Positions 50,871 to 60,100 are shown, counted from the stretch's first letter. The stretch is 64,000 nt of DNA from Actinomadura madurae (GCF_900115095.1 NZ_FOVH01000021.1:1-64000), one strand, 5' to 3'. The notes: a model not told the origin generated them from the letters alone. Program-made: numbers and translations.

Positions 50871-52095
50871 CTGCGCGCCAAGGCTCACCCACCGCGCGGC
50901 CGGGACTTCCGGCTACTGTTCAGCGCGCGTGTCCTGTCCCTGACCGGCGATGCCGCGATCCCCGCGGCGCTCGCACTCGCCGCCCTGCGGGCGACGGGCT
51001 CCACGTCGGCGCTCGCCCTCGTGCTCGGCAGCGCAATGGTGCCGCACCTGCACCTGCTGCCGATCGGCGGGGTCGTCGCGGACCGGTTCAGCGCGCGCGC
51101 CGTCGCCCTGGTCACCGACCTCGTCGGCGCGGGTGCGCATCTGTTCGCCGCGCTCGAACTGATCGGCGGGGAGCCGCGGCTGTGGCACCTCGCCGTCGCC
51201 CGAGCGGTGGGCGGGACCGCTTCGGCGTTCCAGACACCGACCATCTCCCTACTCATCGCGGGCACCGTCGAGACGTCCGGGCTCCAGCGCGCCAACTCCC
51301 TGATGGGCGCGGCCAACGGCGCCACCAGACTCGCCGGGCCGGCCCTGGCTGGCACGTTCGTGCTGACCATCGGTCCCGGATGGACGTCCCTGCTGGACGC
51401 CGCCTCCTTCGCCGCGAGCGCCGCCCTCCTCGCCATGCCCCGCGTCCGGCACGTCCCGCTCCGCGGCGCTCGCTGCGCGCGGACCTCGCGGAAGGCTGGT
51501 CGGAGGTCCGGTCGCGCGACTGGTACTGGACGAGCCTGACCGCGCACGGCGTCTGGAACGGAGCGTCCGCCGTTCTCCTCACCCTCGGGCCGGCCCTCGC
51601 CATCGAGCGGCTCGGCGGCGAGAAGACGTGGATCGCGACCGTCCAGGTGGGCGCCGTCGGGCTCGTCGTGGGGGCGTTGCTCGCCGCCCGCGTCCGGCCG
51701 CGCCGTCCCGCCCTCGTCGCGAACGCGGGCCTCGCCACCCTGGCGCTGCCCCTCGCCCTGCTGGCCGCGACCGCGCCCGCGCCCCCGGTCATCGGCGCCT
51801 GCGGGCTTGCGCTGACCGGGCTCGGCGTCCTCAACTCCACCTGGGAGAACGTCGTGCAGATGAGCATCCCCCCGCAGGCGCTGGCCCGCGTGACGTCATA
51901 CGACTGGCTGCTGTCAAGGCCGCGGCGCCCCTCGGCTACGCGCTCGCCCCGTGGGCCGCGTCCAATTGGAACGCGTCCGCGCCACTCTGGACCGCGGCCG
52001 TCCTGGTCGCCGCGTCCTGCCTTGCCACCGCCGCGGTGCCCGGCGTCCGCCACCTGACCATGCCAGAGCCGACCCCACTAGCGGCGTCCCCCTAA
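50871..52095 (+). pseudogene. MFS transporter gene with two frameshifts
   Basis: Coding similarity to EntS-like MFS exporters runs in three frames. Segment 1 (to about 51465): FRLLFSARVLSLTGDAAIP, a helix 1-2 start, up to LLAMPRVRHVPLR. Segment 2 (about 51465-51910): SLRADLAEGWSEVRSRDWYW to ALARVTSYDWL. Segment 3 (about 51910 to stop 52095): AAAPLGYALAPWAAS to the end. Each junction needs a one-base change. There is also no ATG, GTG or TTG in frame at the 5' end; only a CTG at 50871 after a stop at 50859. Either a decayed gene or a poor sequence stretch. Confidence 0.8.
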
Positions 52096-52412
52096 AGCCG
52101 CCCACCCCACAACCGCCTTTGGACGGTCCCACGACCGACCGACCGGTCGCGGAGGACCGCCCCGGCCACGCCCTCGGGCCTGCGGAGGAGGCGTCCGCCG
52201 CCTGGCGCGGATGGTGACCCACGGCAAGTCGGCCGACCGGGTTATCGGCGGCCGTGCATCGCCCGTCTACCGGCCGGACGCGGCCGCCGCGCTGTCGGGT
52301 GGGCGTCCGTGGTAAGGAACGGCAGGCGCCGACGAGCGCGACACCGTCCCCACGCGCCCCCACGCTGGGTCGTCCATGGGACGCGGCGGGGGCTGCTCGT
52401 GGTCGTCCTAGT
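52096..52412. other. Gene-free 317-bp stretch
   Basis: Lies between the broken MFS gene and the 3' end of the slipin gene. Nothing recognisable; no T-run terminator was seen, and no frame has coding character. Confidence 0.5.
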
Positions 52413-53450
52413 TCAGTTGGGGGGCTGCTGGTTCTCTCCGGTCCCGCCGTCGGGGGCGCCGGTGATGCCGCGCTGCTCGTCGTCCTGCGGGGCGGCCACC
52501 TGGGACTTCGGCTCGTCCAGGCCGATGACGGGCGGGACGTCCTCGGCCGACTTCAGCGTGGACGGCTGTTCCGCCGCCTTCGCCAGTTCCGCCTCGGCCT
52601 TGGCGAGCCGCTCCGCGAGGCCGGGCTTGCCGTCCCCACTCCCCGACTCGCCGCTCTGGCCGTGACCGCCGGTGACGCGGTCGAAGAACCGCAGGACCTC
52701 GACCGGCAGCGGCATGACCAGCGTGCTGTTCTTCTCGGCCGACACCTCCACGACCGTCTGCAGCAGGCGCAGCTGGAGGGCCGCCGGGTCCTGCGACATG
52801 ATCTCCGCGGCGGCGGCGAGCCGCTTGGACGCCTGGAACTCGCCGTCCGCGGTGATGATCCGGGCGCGGCGCTCCCGCTCGGCCTCGGCCTGCCGGGCCA
52901 TCGACCGCTTCATGCCCTCCGGCAGCGACACGTCCTTGATCTCGACCCGCTCGATCAGGACGCCCCACGGCCCCTCGGTGATCTCGTCGATGATCGCCCG
53001 CAGCCGCATGTTGATCTTCTCGCGCTCGCCGAGCAGCTCCTGCATGTCCGCCTGCCCGATGACCGACCGCAGCGACGTCTGCGCCACCTGCGAGACCGCA
53101 TAGCCGTAGTTGTGGACGTTCACGATCGCCTTCACCGGATCGACCACACGGAAGTAGACGACCGCGTCCACGCGAACGCTCACGTTGTCCTGGGTGATGC
53201 CGTCCTGCCCGGGCACCCCCATGGTGATCGTCTGCTGGCTGACCTTCTGCATCCGCTCGATGATCGGCAAAATCACCGTCAGGCCGGGACCGCGGACCGC
53301 CCCTGGACGCAGCTGGCCGCCGCGCTGCACCTGGCCGAACCGGAACACGATCCCGTGCTCGAACTGCTGCACGATGCGGATGGACGACGACAGGACGATC
53401 AGTCCGCCGACGAGGACGATGAGCAAGATGACCAGGGCCACCGCTGCCAT
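52413..53450 (-). CDS. Slipin/stomatin-like SPFH-domain protein
   Basis: A 345-residue protein with one N-terminal membrane helix (LVILLIVLVGGLIVL) and an SPFH/band 7 domain (about 25-230) with RFGQVQRGGQLRPG, VRVDAVVYFRVVDP and EITEGPWGVLIERVEIKDV, then a helical segment with the AESMS-like region AAEIMSQDPAALQLRLLQTV. The last 80 residues are acidic and Pro/Gly rich and probably disordered. It scaffolds membrane microdomains; it has no NfeD partner here, unlike many slipin operons. ATG 53450. Confidence 0.88.
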   Translation of the reverse strand: MAAVALVILLIVLVGGLIVLSSSIRIVQQFEHGIVFRFGQVQRGGQLRPGAVRGPGLTVILPIIERMQKVSQQTITMGVPGQDGITQDNVSVRVDAVVYFRVVDPVKAIVNVHNYGYAVSQVAQTSLRSVIGQADMQELLGEREKINMRLRAIIDEITEGPWGVLIERVEIKDVSLPEGMKRSMARQAEAERERRARIITADGEFQASKRLAAAAEIMSQDPAALQLRLLQTVVEVSAEKNSTLVMPLPVEVLRFFDRVTGGHGQSGESGSGDGKPGLAERLAKAEAELAKAAEQPSTLKSAEDVPPVIGLDEPKSQVAAPQDDEQRGITGAPDGGTGENQQPPN

Positions 53451-53687
53451 CACGGCACCTCTTCTCGCGTGCTGGCCGGGCACCGGGAGCGCGCCCCCGG
53501 AACCCCGGCAGGCTTCTGAACCCGTACGATTCAGGCGGAACCGCCGAGAGCAACGGTCCACGTTTCCCAGCTAACCGCGCGGGCAGGCCGGATGACAACG
53601 TCCGGGCGGATCGACCCGGGCGGCATCGTGTCAGGGATCACTTGCACGAGGGCGTCCGCCCTCTCAAGTGTTTGACGAGTGAACGAT

Positions 53688-54695
53688 ATGGTCGATCGGG
53701 TGAGTGCGAGAGACACCGACTGGGACGGCGTACGCCTCCACGTGGTCACCGGGAAGGGCGGCACGGGCAAGACGACCGTCGCGGCCGCCCTCGCCCTTGC
53801 CCTGGCCGCCGGAGGCCGCAAGGTCCTGCTCGTCGAGGTCGAGGGGCGCCAGGGCATCGCCCAGATCTTCGACTGCCCGCCCCTCCCGTACGAGGAGCGC
53901 CGCGTCGCCGTCGCGCCGGACGGTGGGGACGTCTACGCGCTGGCCATCGACACCGAAGAGGCGCTCATCGAGTACCTCGAGATGTTCTACAACCTCAAGC
54001 GCGCCGGGAAGGCGATGACCAAGCTCGGCATCGTCGACTTCGTCACCACCATCGCCCCCGGCCTCCGCGACGTCATCCTCACCGGTAAGACCTCCGAGTC
54101 GGTACGCCGTAGGAAGAAGGACGGCTCCTTCATCTACGACGCCGTCGTGATGGACGCCCCGCCCACCGGCCGCATCACCAAGTTCCTGAACGTCAACGAC
54201 GAGGTGTCCGGCCTCGCCAAGGTCGGTCCCGTCCGGAACCACGCCGACACCGTGATGAAGGTCGTCCGCAGCCCCGAGACCGCGGTGCACTTCGTCACGC
54301 TCCTGGAAGAGATGCCCGTCCAGGAGACGATGGACGGCATCCACGCCCTCACCGAGGTCGGCCTCCCGGTCGGCGGCGTGATCGTCAACATGGAGCACCA
54401 GCCCGTCCTGACCGAGGACGACCTCGCCGCTGCCGCCGCCGGCACGCTGGACACCGACGAGATCATCCGCGGCGTGAAGGCCGCCGGCCTGGAGCACGAC
54501 GCCGAGTCGATCGCCGCCGTCCTCGCCGCCGAGGCCACCGACCACGCCCGCCGCACGGCCCTCCAGCGCCGCGAGAAGGAACGCCTGGAGTCCATCGACC
54601 GCCCCCGCTACACCCTCCCCCTCCTCTCGGACGGCATGGACCTCGCCGGCCTCTACGACCTGGCCGCCGCCCTCCGCGCCCAAGGCGCCGCATGA
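53688..54695 (+). CDS. Get3/ArsA-type ATPase, first of a pair
   Basis: A 335-residue deviant-Walker ATPase: GKGGTGKTT near residue 22, switch I region VEVEGRQGIAQ and switch II MDAPPTGR. It has no CxxC zinc motif of eukaryotic Get3 and no second ATPase half as in ArsA. It corresponds to Rv3679, which works with Rv3680. ATG 53688 is used; GTG at 53679 or 53700 are possible. In relatives the two ATPase genes are adjacent or overlap; here 586 bases separate them. Confidence 0.87.
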   Translation: MVDRVSARDTDWDGVRLHVVTGKGGTGKTTVAAALALALAAGGRKVLLVEVEGRQGIAQIFDCPPLPYEERRVAVAPDGGDVYALAIDTEEALIEYLEMFYNLKRAGKAMTKLGIVDFVTTIAPGLRDVILTGKTSESVRRRKKDGSFIYDAVVMDAPPTGRITKFLNVNDEVSGLAKVGPVRNHADTVMKVVRSPETAVHFVTLLEEMPVQETMDGIHALTEVGLPVGGVIVNMEHQPVLTEDDLAAAAAGTLDTDEIIRGVKAAGLEHDAESIAAVLAAEATDHARRTALQRREKERLESIDRPRYTLPLLSDGMDLAGLYDLAAALRAQGAA

Positions 54696-55285
54696 CCCAG
54701 CACCCCCACCCCACCCGGGCACCGCGCAACACCCCCGCACTGGCTCCCCACCAGACACACCAGCGTGAACACACTGCCCTCCGACCTGCACACCCGGCTG
54801 GCGCACATCCTCACCGAGGCGACGGGGATGAACGCGCGCACCTGCGAGCATCCGCATACGCGCCCACCCACCACGACACCTCCATACCTGACTGGACGCC
54901 GCACGACACATCCACACTCGGCGGCGGGCTGTGGCACGGCGGGGCTAGGCCTGACCAGCCACGCTATGGCGCGCCTGTGGACGGTGCGGTGGGGTTTGAC
55001 GTACCTGCGATTGGTCCGGTGACCGGCGGCGGGGTCGCGTCTGGGGTGTCGCGGGGTGGCGTTTCGTGGGTGGCGTTGGACGATGCCGGGGCGGTGCCGC
55101 CAGGTGTTTCGTGGGTCGCGCTGGATGACGGGCATGGGCTCGGGCCGGACGTGAGCGTTCGCCAGGCACGAGGGTTCTGCGCACACAGGCACCGCGCCGG
55201 GGATGACGAGCGAGCGGCGCGTGGGCGTGGTCCTGGGGAAGGGCCCTTCCGAGCCAGGGCACGGACGGCAGAGGTGAACCGATGA
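54692..55285 (+). other. Uncertain 197-codon open frame between the two ATPase genes
   Basis: The open frame begins with ATGA overlapping the stop of the first ATPase gene and ends with a TGA overlapping the start of the second. This fits an inserted coupled gene. Against it, third-position GC is lower than in neighbours, the first half is His/Pro-rich and C/A-biased, the second half Gly-rich and G/T-biased. It contains two copies of GVSWVALDD 15 codons apart (55058-55085 and 55103-55130). A second frame from a GTG at 54765 also reads protein-like for 30 codons. No family recognised; a decayed insertion is as likely as a gene. Confidence 0.35.
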
Positions 55286-56439
55286 GCCCGATCAGCAAGA
55301 CCCCTCCGGCACTGGACGTCGACGGGCTGCTCGACGACCCCCGCACGAAGATCATCGTGTGCTGCGGGTCCGGGGGCGTCGGGAAGACCACCACGGCCGC
55401 CGCGCTCGGGGTGCGCGCCGCCGAGCGGGGACGGGACGTTGTCGTCCTCACCGTGGACCCGGCGCGCCGGCTCGCGCAGTCGATGGGCCTGTCGGAGCTC
55501 GACAACAACCCGCGCAAGATCGAGATCGACGGCGACGGCGAGCTGCACGCCATGATGCTCGACATGAAGCGGACGTTCGACGAGATCGTCGAGGCGCACG
55601 CCGACCCGGACCGCGCGAAGCAGATCCTCGCCAACCCCTTCTACCAGTCGCTGTCGTCCAGCCTGTCCGGGACGCAGGAGTACATGGCGATGGAGAAGCT
55701 CGGGCAGCTGCACCGGTCCGGCGCCTGGGACCTGATCGTGGTCGACACCCCGCCGTCCCGCAACGCGCTGGACTTCCTGGACGCGCCCGAGCGGATGGGC
55801 CGCTTCCTCGACGGCCGTTTCATGAAGATCCTCGCAGCGCCGGCCAAGACCGGCGGCCGCTTCGGCGTCAAGGTGATCAGCGCCGGGTTCGGCGTGTTCA
55901 CCGGCGTCATCAACAAGGTCCTCGGCGTCCAGTTGCTGCGGGACGTGCAGACCTTCGTCGCGGCGTTCGACACGATGTTCGGCGGGTTCCGCGAGCGCGC
56001 CGAGAAGACGTTCAAGCTGCTGCAGACCCCCGGCACCGCCTTCCTCGTCGTCGCCGCTCCCGAGCCGGACGCCCTCCGTGAGGCGTCCTACTTCGTCGAG
56101 CGTCTCGCCGAGGAACGCATGCCGCTCGCCGGACTCGTCGTCAACCGCGTCCACGAGTCCGCCGCCGACACGCTGTCGGCCGCCCGAAGCCAGGCCGCCG
56201 CCGAGACGCTGGAGGAACGCGGCGAGCACAAGCTGACCGCCGCGCTGCTCCGCCTCCACACCGACCGCATGCAACTGGCCGCCCGCGAGGACCGCCTCCG
56301 CGACCACTTCGCGTCCACGCACCCGACCGTCCCCGTCACGGCCGTCCCCGCCCAGGCGGAGGACGTCCACGACCTGGACGGCCTGCGCCAAGTGGGCGAA
56401 GACCTGGCGGCCCCCACCTCATCCGCACCGGCAGCCTGA
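55282..56439 (+). CDS. Get3/ArsA-type ATPase, second of a pair
   Basis: A 385-residue partner of the previous ATPase. The P-loop is CCGSGGVGKTTTAAAL (about 27-42), followed by TVDPARRLAQSMGL (switch I), VVDTPPSRNALDFL (switch II) and FLVVAAPEPDALREA. It corresponds to Rv3680; the mycobacterial pair acts together in glycerol and redox-stress tolerance. Its stop codon is followed by the long tandem repeat at 56461. The start overlaps the stop of the open frame that begins at 54692. Confidence 0.9.
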   Translation: MSPISKTPPALDVDGLLDDPRTKIIVCCGSGGVGKTTTAAALGVRAAERGRDVVVLTVDPARRLAQSMGLSELDNNPRKIEIDGDGELHAMMLDMKRTFDEIVEAHADPDRAKQILANPFYQSLSSSLSGTQEYMAMEKLGQLHRSGAWDLIVVDTPPSRNALDFLDAPERMGRFLDGRFMKILAAPAKTGGRFGVKVISAGFGVFTGVINKVLGVQLLRDVQTFVAAFDTMFGGFRERAEKTFKLLQTPGTAFLVVAAPEPDALREASYFVERLAEERMPLAGLVVNRVHESAADTLSAARSQAAAETLEERGEHKLTAALLRLHTDRMQLAAREDRLRDHFASTHPTVPVTAVPAQAEDVHDLDGLRQVGEDLAAPTSSAPAA

Positions 56440-56460
56440 CCCCGACCACAAGCACCCCCT

Positions 56461-56925
56461 TCCTGGCTGGACGCGCCGCACCGCCCCACGCGGCATCTCA
56501 CAGCCCCGACATACGGCCCGCCGGACCCATGCAACGTCGGGCGACCCTGGCCTGCGACGGCGCGCCAACGCCCGACTACCCGCCGCGCGACACCCAACCT
56601 GACCGCCAGCACCCCTCCTTCCTGGCTGGACGCGACGCACCGCCCACGCGGCATCTCGCAACCCTCGCATGCGGCCCGCCGGACCCATGCGACGCCGGGC
56701 AAGCCTCGCCAGCAAGGGTGCGCCCACGCCCGACTACCCGCCGCGCGACACCCAACCTGACCGCTAACACCCCTCCTTCCTGGCTGGACGCGACGCACCG
56801 CCCACGCGGCATCTCGCAACCCTCGCATGCGGCCCGCCGGATCCCAGGCAACGTTGAGCGACCCTGGCCGGCGACGGTGCGCCGATGCCCAACTCCCCGC
56901 CTGCGAACACAGCCTGACCGCTCGG
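56461..56925. repeat. Three 158-bp tandem repeats
   Basis: TCCTGGCTGGACGCG begins units at 56461, 56620 and 56778 (periods 159 and 158). Each unit continues with GCACCG...CACGCGGCATCTC, CGCATGCGGCCCGCCGGA, and ends in a CCTGACCGC-type junction; the stop region of the second ATPase gene, CAGCCTGACC, resembles that junction. Units 2 and 3 are the most alike. The period is not a multiple of 3 and no frame is conserved, so it is non-coding. The whole gene-free space 56440-56979 is this repeat plus about 50 bases. Confidence 0.9.
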
Positions 56926-56979
56926 AGGCCGTCGGGAGAAGCGAACGCCAATCTGTGGATAACCGCCGGTCTCCGCAGG

Positions 56980-58026
56980 TCAGGCCGCCGGCAGCGAAGG
57001 AGTGCGGAACGCTGACGCCTGACCGCCGAACAGGGCGTCACGCTGGGCGGCGTTGGCCTGGTGGGGCTCGCCCAGGGCGATGTCGCTGACGGCGGTGAGC
57101 CTGTCGTGGTGCTCGGGAGCGAGGCTCACATCGAGGGCCGCGAGGTAACCGTCCAGCTGATCCAGGTTCCGCGGGCCGATGATGGGCACCGTCGGCGTCG
57201 TGGAGCGCGCCGCCCGTTCACGCAGCCAGGCCATGGCGACCTGCGCCGGCGGCAGGCCGGTCTCGGACGCGACGGAAAGCAGTTCGTCCACGATGGCGGT
57301 CTTGTGGTCGCTGTCCTCCTTCTGGATCACGCGTCCCCAGGTGGTCAGGCGCCCTTCCGTACCGGAGCGGTACTTGCCGGTCAGCAGGCCGCCGCCCAGG
57401 GGTGACCAGAGCGCCGTCCCGAGGCCGAGCGCCTCGGCCATCGGCAGTACCTCCCGGTCCGCGGTGCGCTCGGCCAGGCTGTACTCGTGCTGGACCGCGA
57501 TGATCGGTGACCAGCCGCGCAGATCGGCCATCGTGACGGCGCGGGAGACACGCCACGCCGGGAAGTTGGACAGGCCGCCGTGGACGACCTTCCCGGACGC
57601 GACCAGGTCGTCCAGGCCCCGCACGATCTCCTCGACGGGCGTCACCGCGTCCGGGAAATGGACCCACAGGAGGTCGATGCGATCGGTCCGGAGGCGCCGC
57701 AAGCTCGCCTCGACCGCGCGGACCATGTGGGCACGCCCGTTCCCGGTGCTGTTCAGGCCAGACGCCGGGGTCACCGGATTGGCGAACTTTGTGGCCAGCG
57801 TGAACCGGTCGCGCTTCCCGTCGAGCAGGTCGCCGATGATCTCCTCGGCCTCTCCGGCCTGATAGGTGTCGGCGGTGTCGATGAACGTCCCGCCGGCCTC
57901 GGCGAACCGTTCGAAGATCTTGCGGGCCGTGGCGGGTTCGGCGCCCATGCCCCAGCGCGTCCCGAAATTGCCCGTGCCGAGCGCGTACTCCGACACGCGC
58001 AGGCCGGTGTTCCGGCCGAACGTCAT
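56980..58026 (-). CDS. Aldo/keto reductase
   Basis: A 348-residue AKR. Catalytic set: FIDTADTY (Asp, Tyr), LATKF (Lys) and LWVHFPDAV (His). Cofactor site near the C-terminus: TVPIIGPRNLDQLDGYLAAL. It belongs to the AKR group that includes YcsN and Tas-like enzymes. ATG at 58026 has GGAG 5 bases upstream; a GTG at 58035 is possible. Divergent from a TetR gene with two operators between them. Confidence 0.92.
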   Translation of the reverse strand: MTFGRNTGLRVSEYALGTGNFGTRWGMGAEPATARKIFERFAEAGGTFIDTADTYQAGEAEEIIGDLLDGKRDRFTLATKFANPVTPASGLNSTGNGRAHMVRAVEASLRRLRTDRIDLLWVHFPDAVTPVEEIVRGLDDLVASGKVVHGGLSNFPAWRVSRAVTMADLRGWSPIIAVQHEYSLAERTADREVLPMAEALGLGTALWSPLGGGLLTGKYRSGTEGRLTTWGRVIQKEDSDHKTAIVDELLSVASETGLPPAQVAMAWLRERAARSTTPTVPIIGPRNLDQLDGYLAALDVSLAPEHHDRLTAVSDIALGEPHQANAAQRDALFGGQASAFRTPSLPAA

Positions 58027-58047
58027 GTACTCCACGCCACCTCCAAA

Positions 58048-58102
58048 GTAAAACGATCGGTGTACCTGGAGCAGATTAGCAAAGGTACAACGATCGGTAT
58101 AC
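58048..58102. promoter_or_regulatory. Two TetR operators between AKR and TetR genes
   Basis: GTAAAACGATCGGTGTAC (58048-58065) and GTACAACGATCGGTATAC (58085-58102) are near-identical 18-base pseudo-palindromes centred on CGATCG and spaced 37 bases from start to start. One sits right before each divergent gene. This is the arrangement of a TetR autorepressor that also controls its neighbour. Confidence 0.85.
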
Positions 58103-58109
58103 TCCGGTC

Positions 58110-58697
58110 ATGGACGAGACGGACCGGCAACCGCACGGCGGCCGGGGCGCCCGCGAACGCATCCTGTGGGCGGCGGCCAAGCTCTTCTACTTGGAAGGCA
58201 TCAACGCCACCGGCCTGGAGCGCCTGACAGACGTCGCCCACGTGTCGAAGCGGACGTTCTACAAGCATTTCCCCAGCAAGGACGCGCTCGTCGAGGCTTA
58301 TCTGAGGCGCTTTCACTACGAGACGCCGCTGTCACGCACGCAGGTCCTGGACGACGAGAGCCTCACTCCCCGCGAACGGCTCCTGGCGCTCTTCGAACCG
58401 CCCACGCCCGGCACGGCCCTGCGCGGATGCCCCTTCCACAACGCGGCCGTCGAGATCTGTGACATCGAGACACCGGTCCGCACGCTCGTGGCCGAGTACA
58501 AGGAAGCGTTCGCCGACCGGCTCGCCGCGACGGCGGCCGAGGCCGGAGCGTCCAACCCCCGAACGCTGGGCCGCCAGCTGAACCTCCTCTTCGAGGGAGT
58601 CACCGCACTGTCGACGTCCAAGAACTCGGCAGACGTCTTCACCGACGCCCACACCACCGCCGAAATACTGCTCGACGCCTCCTTGAGCACGTCCTGA
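58110..58697 (+). CDS. TetR-family regulator of the AKR gene
   Basis: A 195-residue regulator. Helix-turn-helix at about 25-55: LFYLEGINATGLERLTDVAH then VSKRTFYKHFPSKDALVEAYL. The ligand domain includes CPFHNAAVEICD, where the Cys may sense thiol-reactive ligands, as in AcrR/NemR-like regulators; this is inference. The strong paired operators upstream suggest that it represses itself and the AKR gene. Confidence 0.93.
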   Translation: MDETDRQPHGGRGARERILWAAAKLFYLEGINATGLERLTDVAHVSKRTFYKHFPSKDALVEAYLRRFHYETPLSRTQVLDDESLTPRERLLALFEPPTPGTALRGCPFHNAAVEICDIETPVRTLVAEYKEAFADRLAATAAEAGASNPRTLGRQLNLLFEGVTALSTSKNSADVFTDAHTTAEILLDASLSTS

Positions 58698-58716
58698 CCT
58701 GCGAAATTCCGTTGGC

Positions 58717-59074
58717 TTGCGAGGCGGCCGACTCACCTACGGCGTCGACGAACGCAGCGGTGACGACCTTGTCCAGGCTCGCACCGCCCGCGTCCTGACC
58801 CTCGGGCTGCCGCCTGGCCACGTCATCACCGTCCTGCTCACGCTGCGCCGGCTGCGCGCCAACCACAAGCACCACCACCCGCACCGCGCTGCGGTTCGTC
58901 CTGGAGCACCCCGGCGCCGACGCGCTCATCGCCGCCCGCCGCCCCGCCCTCCTGGACTGCTTCGACGGCGGTTTGGACGGGCTACCCTGCGCGGCAGGTG
59001 AGGCAGTGGATTGCGAGCTCCGCGGACCCACCCCCGGCGTCGCCCGACGTCGCCGAGCGCACCAAAACAGCTGA
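58717..59074 (+). pseudogene. Frameshifted gene remnant, TROVE-like flavour
   Basis: From 58717 one frame reads GGRLTYGVDERSGDDLVQAR and LGLPPGHVITVLLTLRRLRANHKH; after a run of CAC at about 58871 the reading continues in the next frame as TTRTALRFVLEHPGADAL and AARRPALLDCFDGGLDGL to a stop at 59074. One base too many in the CAC run explains the shift. There is no true start codon and the 5' end is missing. I cannot name the family with confidence. Confidence 0.45.
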
Positions 59075-59355
59075 CCTCAGCGACGGTCCCCGAGCACACC
59101 CGGCGGCAGTTCAAAGGCGATGCTGCCTCTGACCAGGTCACCTCGACGACCGAGACGACGGCGGCGGTATCACGCGACGTGGTGGGTCCGGCGGTCAAGG
59201 CATACCGGAACATCAACTCGTACGCCTCCAGCCTGACGACCTGGTGCAGGCGGAGGCGATCCGCACGGCCCGATCTGTCCGAATCGCACGTGCTTCAGCC
59301 TGGCACACGTTACTCCGTGTAGCAAAAGATGATCGGACGACCTCAAAACGAACAC

Positions 59356-59598
59356 TCACGGTATCGACTTAGCGCCGCCCATCGCATTCACAACAAGCCG
59401 ATCGGAGCAATAGCCGCACATCGCACTCACATCGACCACCACCTGCGGATTTGCCTCCGCAGCAACCTGATCGAGCTGGTCGTTGAGCGACACGAGACTT
59501 AGCGGTGGCAGCGCGTCGAGCCACAGAATCACCGTGCACCCGTGCTGATCACAGCAAATCCAACCCGATAGTGCTGCGCAGCCCAGTAGGGAGCACGG
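59356..59598 (-). pseudogene. STAS-domain remnant without a start codon
   Basis: An open minus-strand frame of about 80 codons reads CCDQHGCTVILWLDALPPLS, then LVSLNDQLDQVAAEANPQVV, VDVSAMCGYCSDRLVVNA, ending at 59356. It has the strand/helix pattern of an anti-sigma-antagonist STAS domain (G-x-T-V-x-L, L-N-D-Q-L-D, V-V-V-D-V-S) but the expected D-S-T-G-L is degenerated to CSDRLV and there is no ATG, GTG or TTG at the start. It has an AT content higher than its neighbours. Probably a decayed gene. Confidence 0.4.
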
Positions 59599-59628
59599 TC
59601 AACCTATGCCTGGTCGCGGCTGGTTACA

Positions 59629-59815
59629 GCGGCGGCAGTCGCCACCATGGCAGGCCGCGGCGGCGGGTCTTGGCCGCAGCGAGCCGCAACGGCGGCGGCC
59701 TTCCACCACCGCAGGTCGAAGCAGGGGGTCTTGGCCCTGGCCAGTCGCAAGAGCGGGCAGTCGTCACCACGGCAGGTCGCGGCGGCAGTTACCCGCAGCG
59801 GCGGGTCGCGGTCGC
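59629..59815. repeat. Three imperfect 60-bp repeats
   Basis: Units of about 60 bases share TCGCCACCATGGCAGG-like, GTCGAAGC/GCCGCGGC and GGCAGGTCGCGGCGGC elements (near 59636, 59700 and 59765). All frames are open but give Arg/Gly-rich low-complexity products with no ribosome site, so the block is called non-coding. The rest of 59075-60206 holds the STAS remnant and the hairpin at 60101; nothing else was recognised. Confidence 0.5.
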
Positions 59816-60100
59816 TCAGGGTCGCGGTGGCGGTGTCAGGTGGCGCGCCGCTGTTGGACTGCGTGCGTGGTGCGTTGGTCGCGGTCGCTGGTTCGGCTGT
59901 GGGCCGTGGTGTGGTCGGCGGGGGCGTGCGCCGGTCCTGCCGTCGTACCGACCGCGGGCGCCGGCAGCGCCACAGCGCCGACGGGAGGCACCGCGCGGTG
60001 AAGCCATCGCGAGCGGGCTTGGCCCGCAGGGCCCCCAGGGCCACAGGGCATGCGACGTAGCGCGCTGCACCCGTCAGGCCACCAACGTGAGGCGTGGCAA

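Noticed and set aside
56461..56925. CRISPR array or coding repeat
   Set aside because: Units are 158 bp without short spacers, and the period is not a multiple of three, so neither fits.
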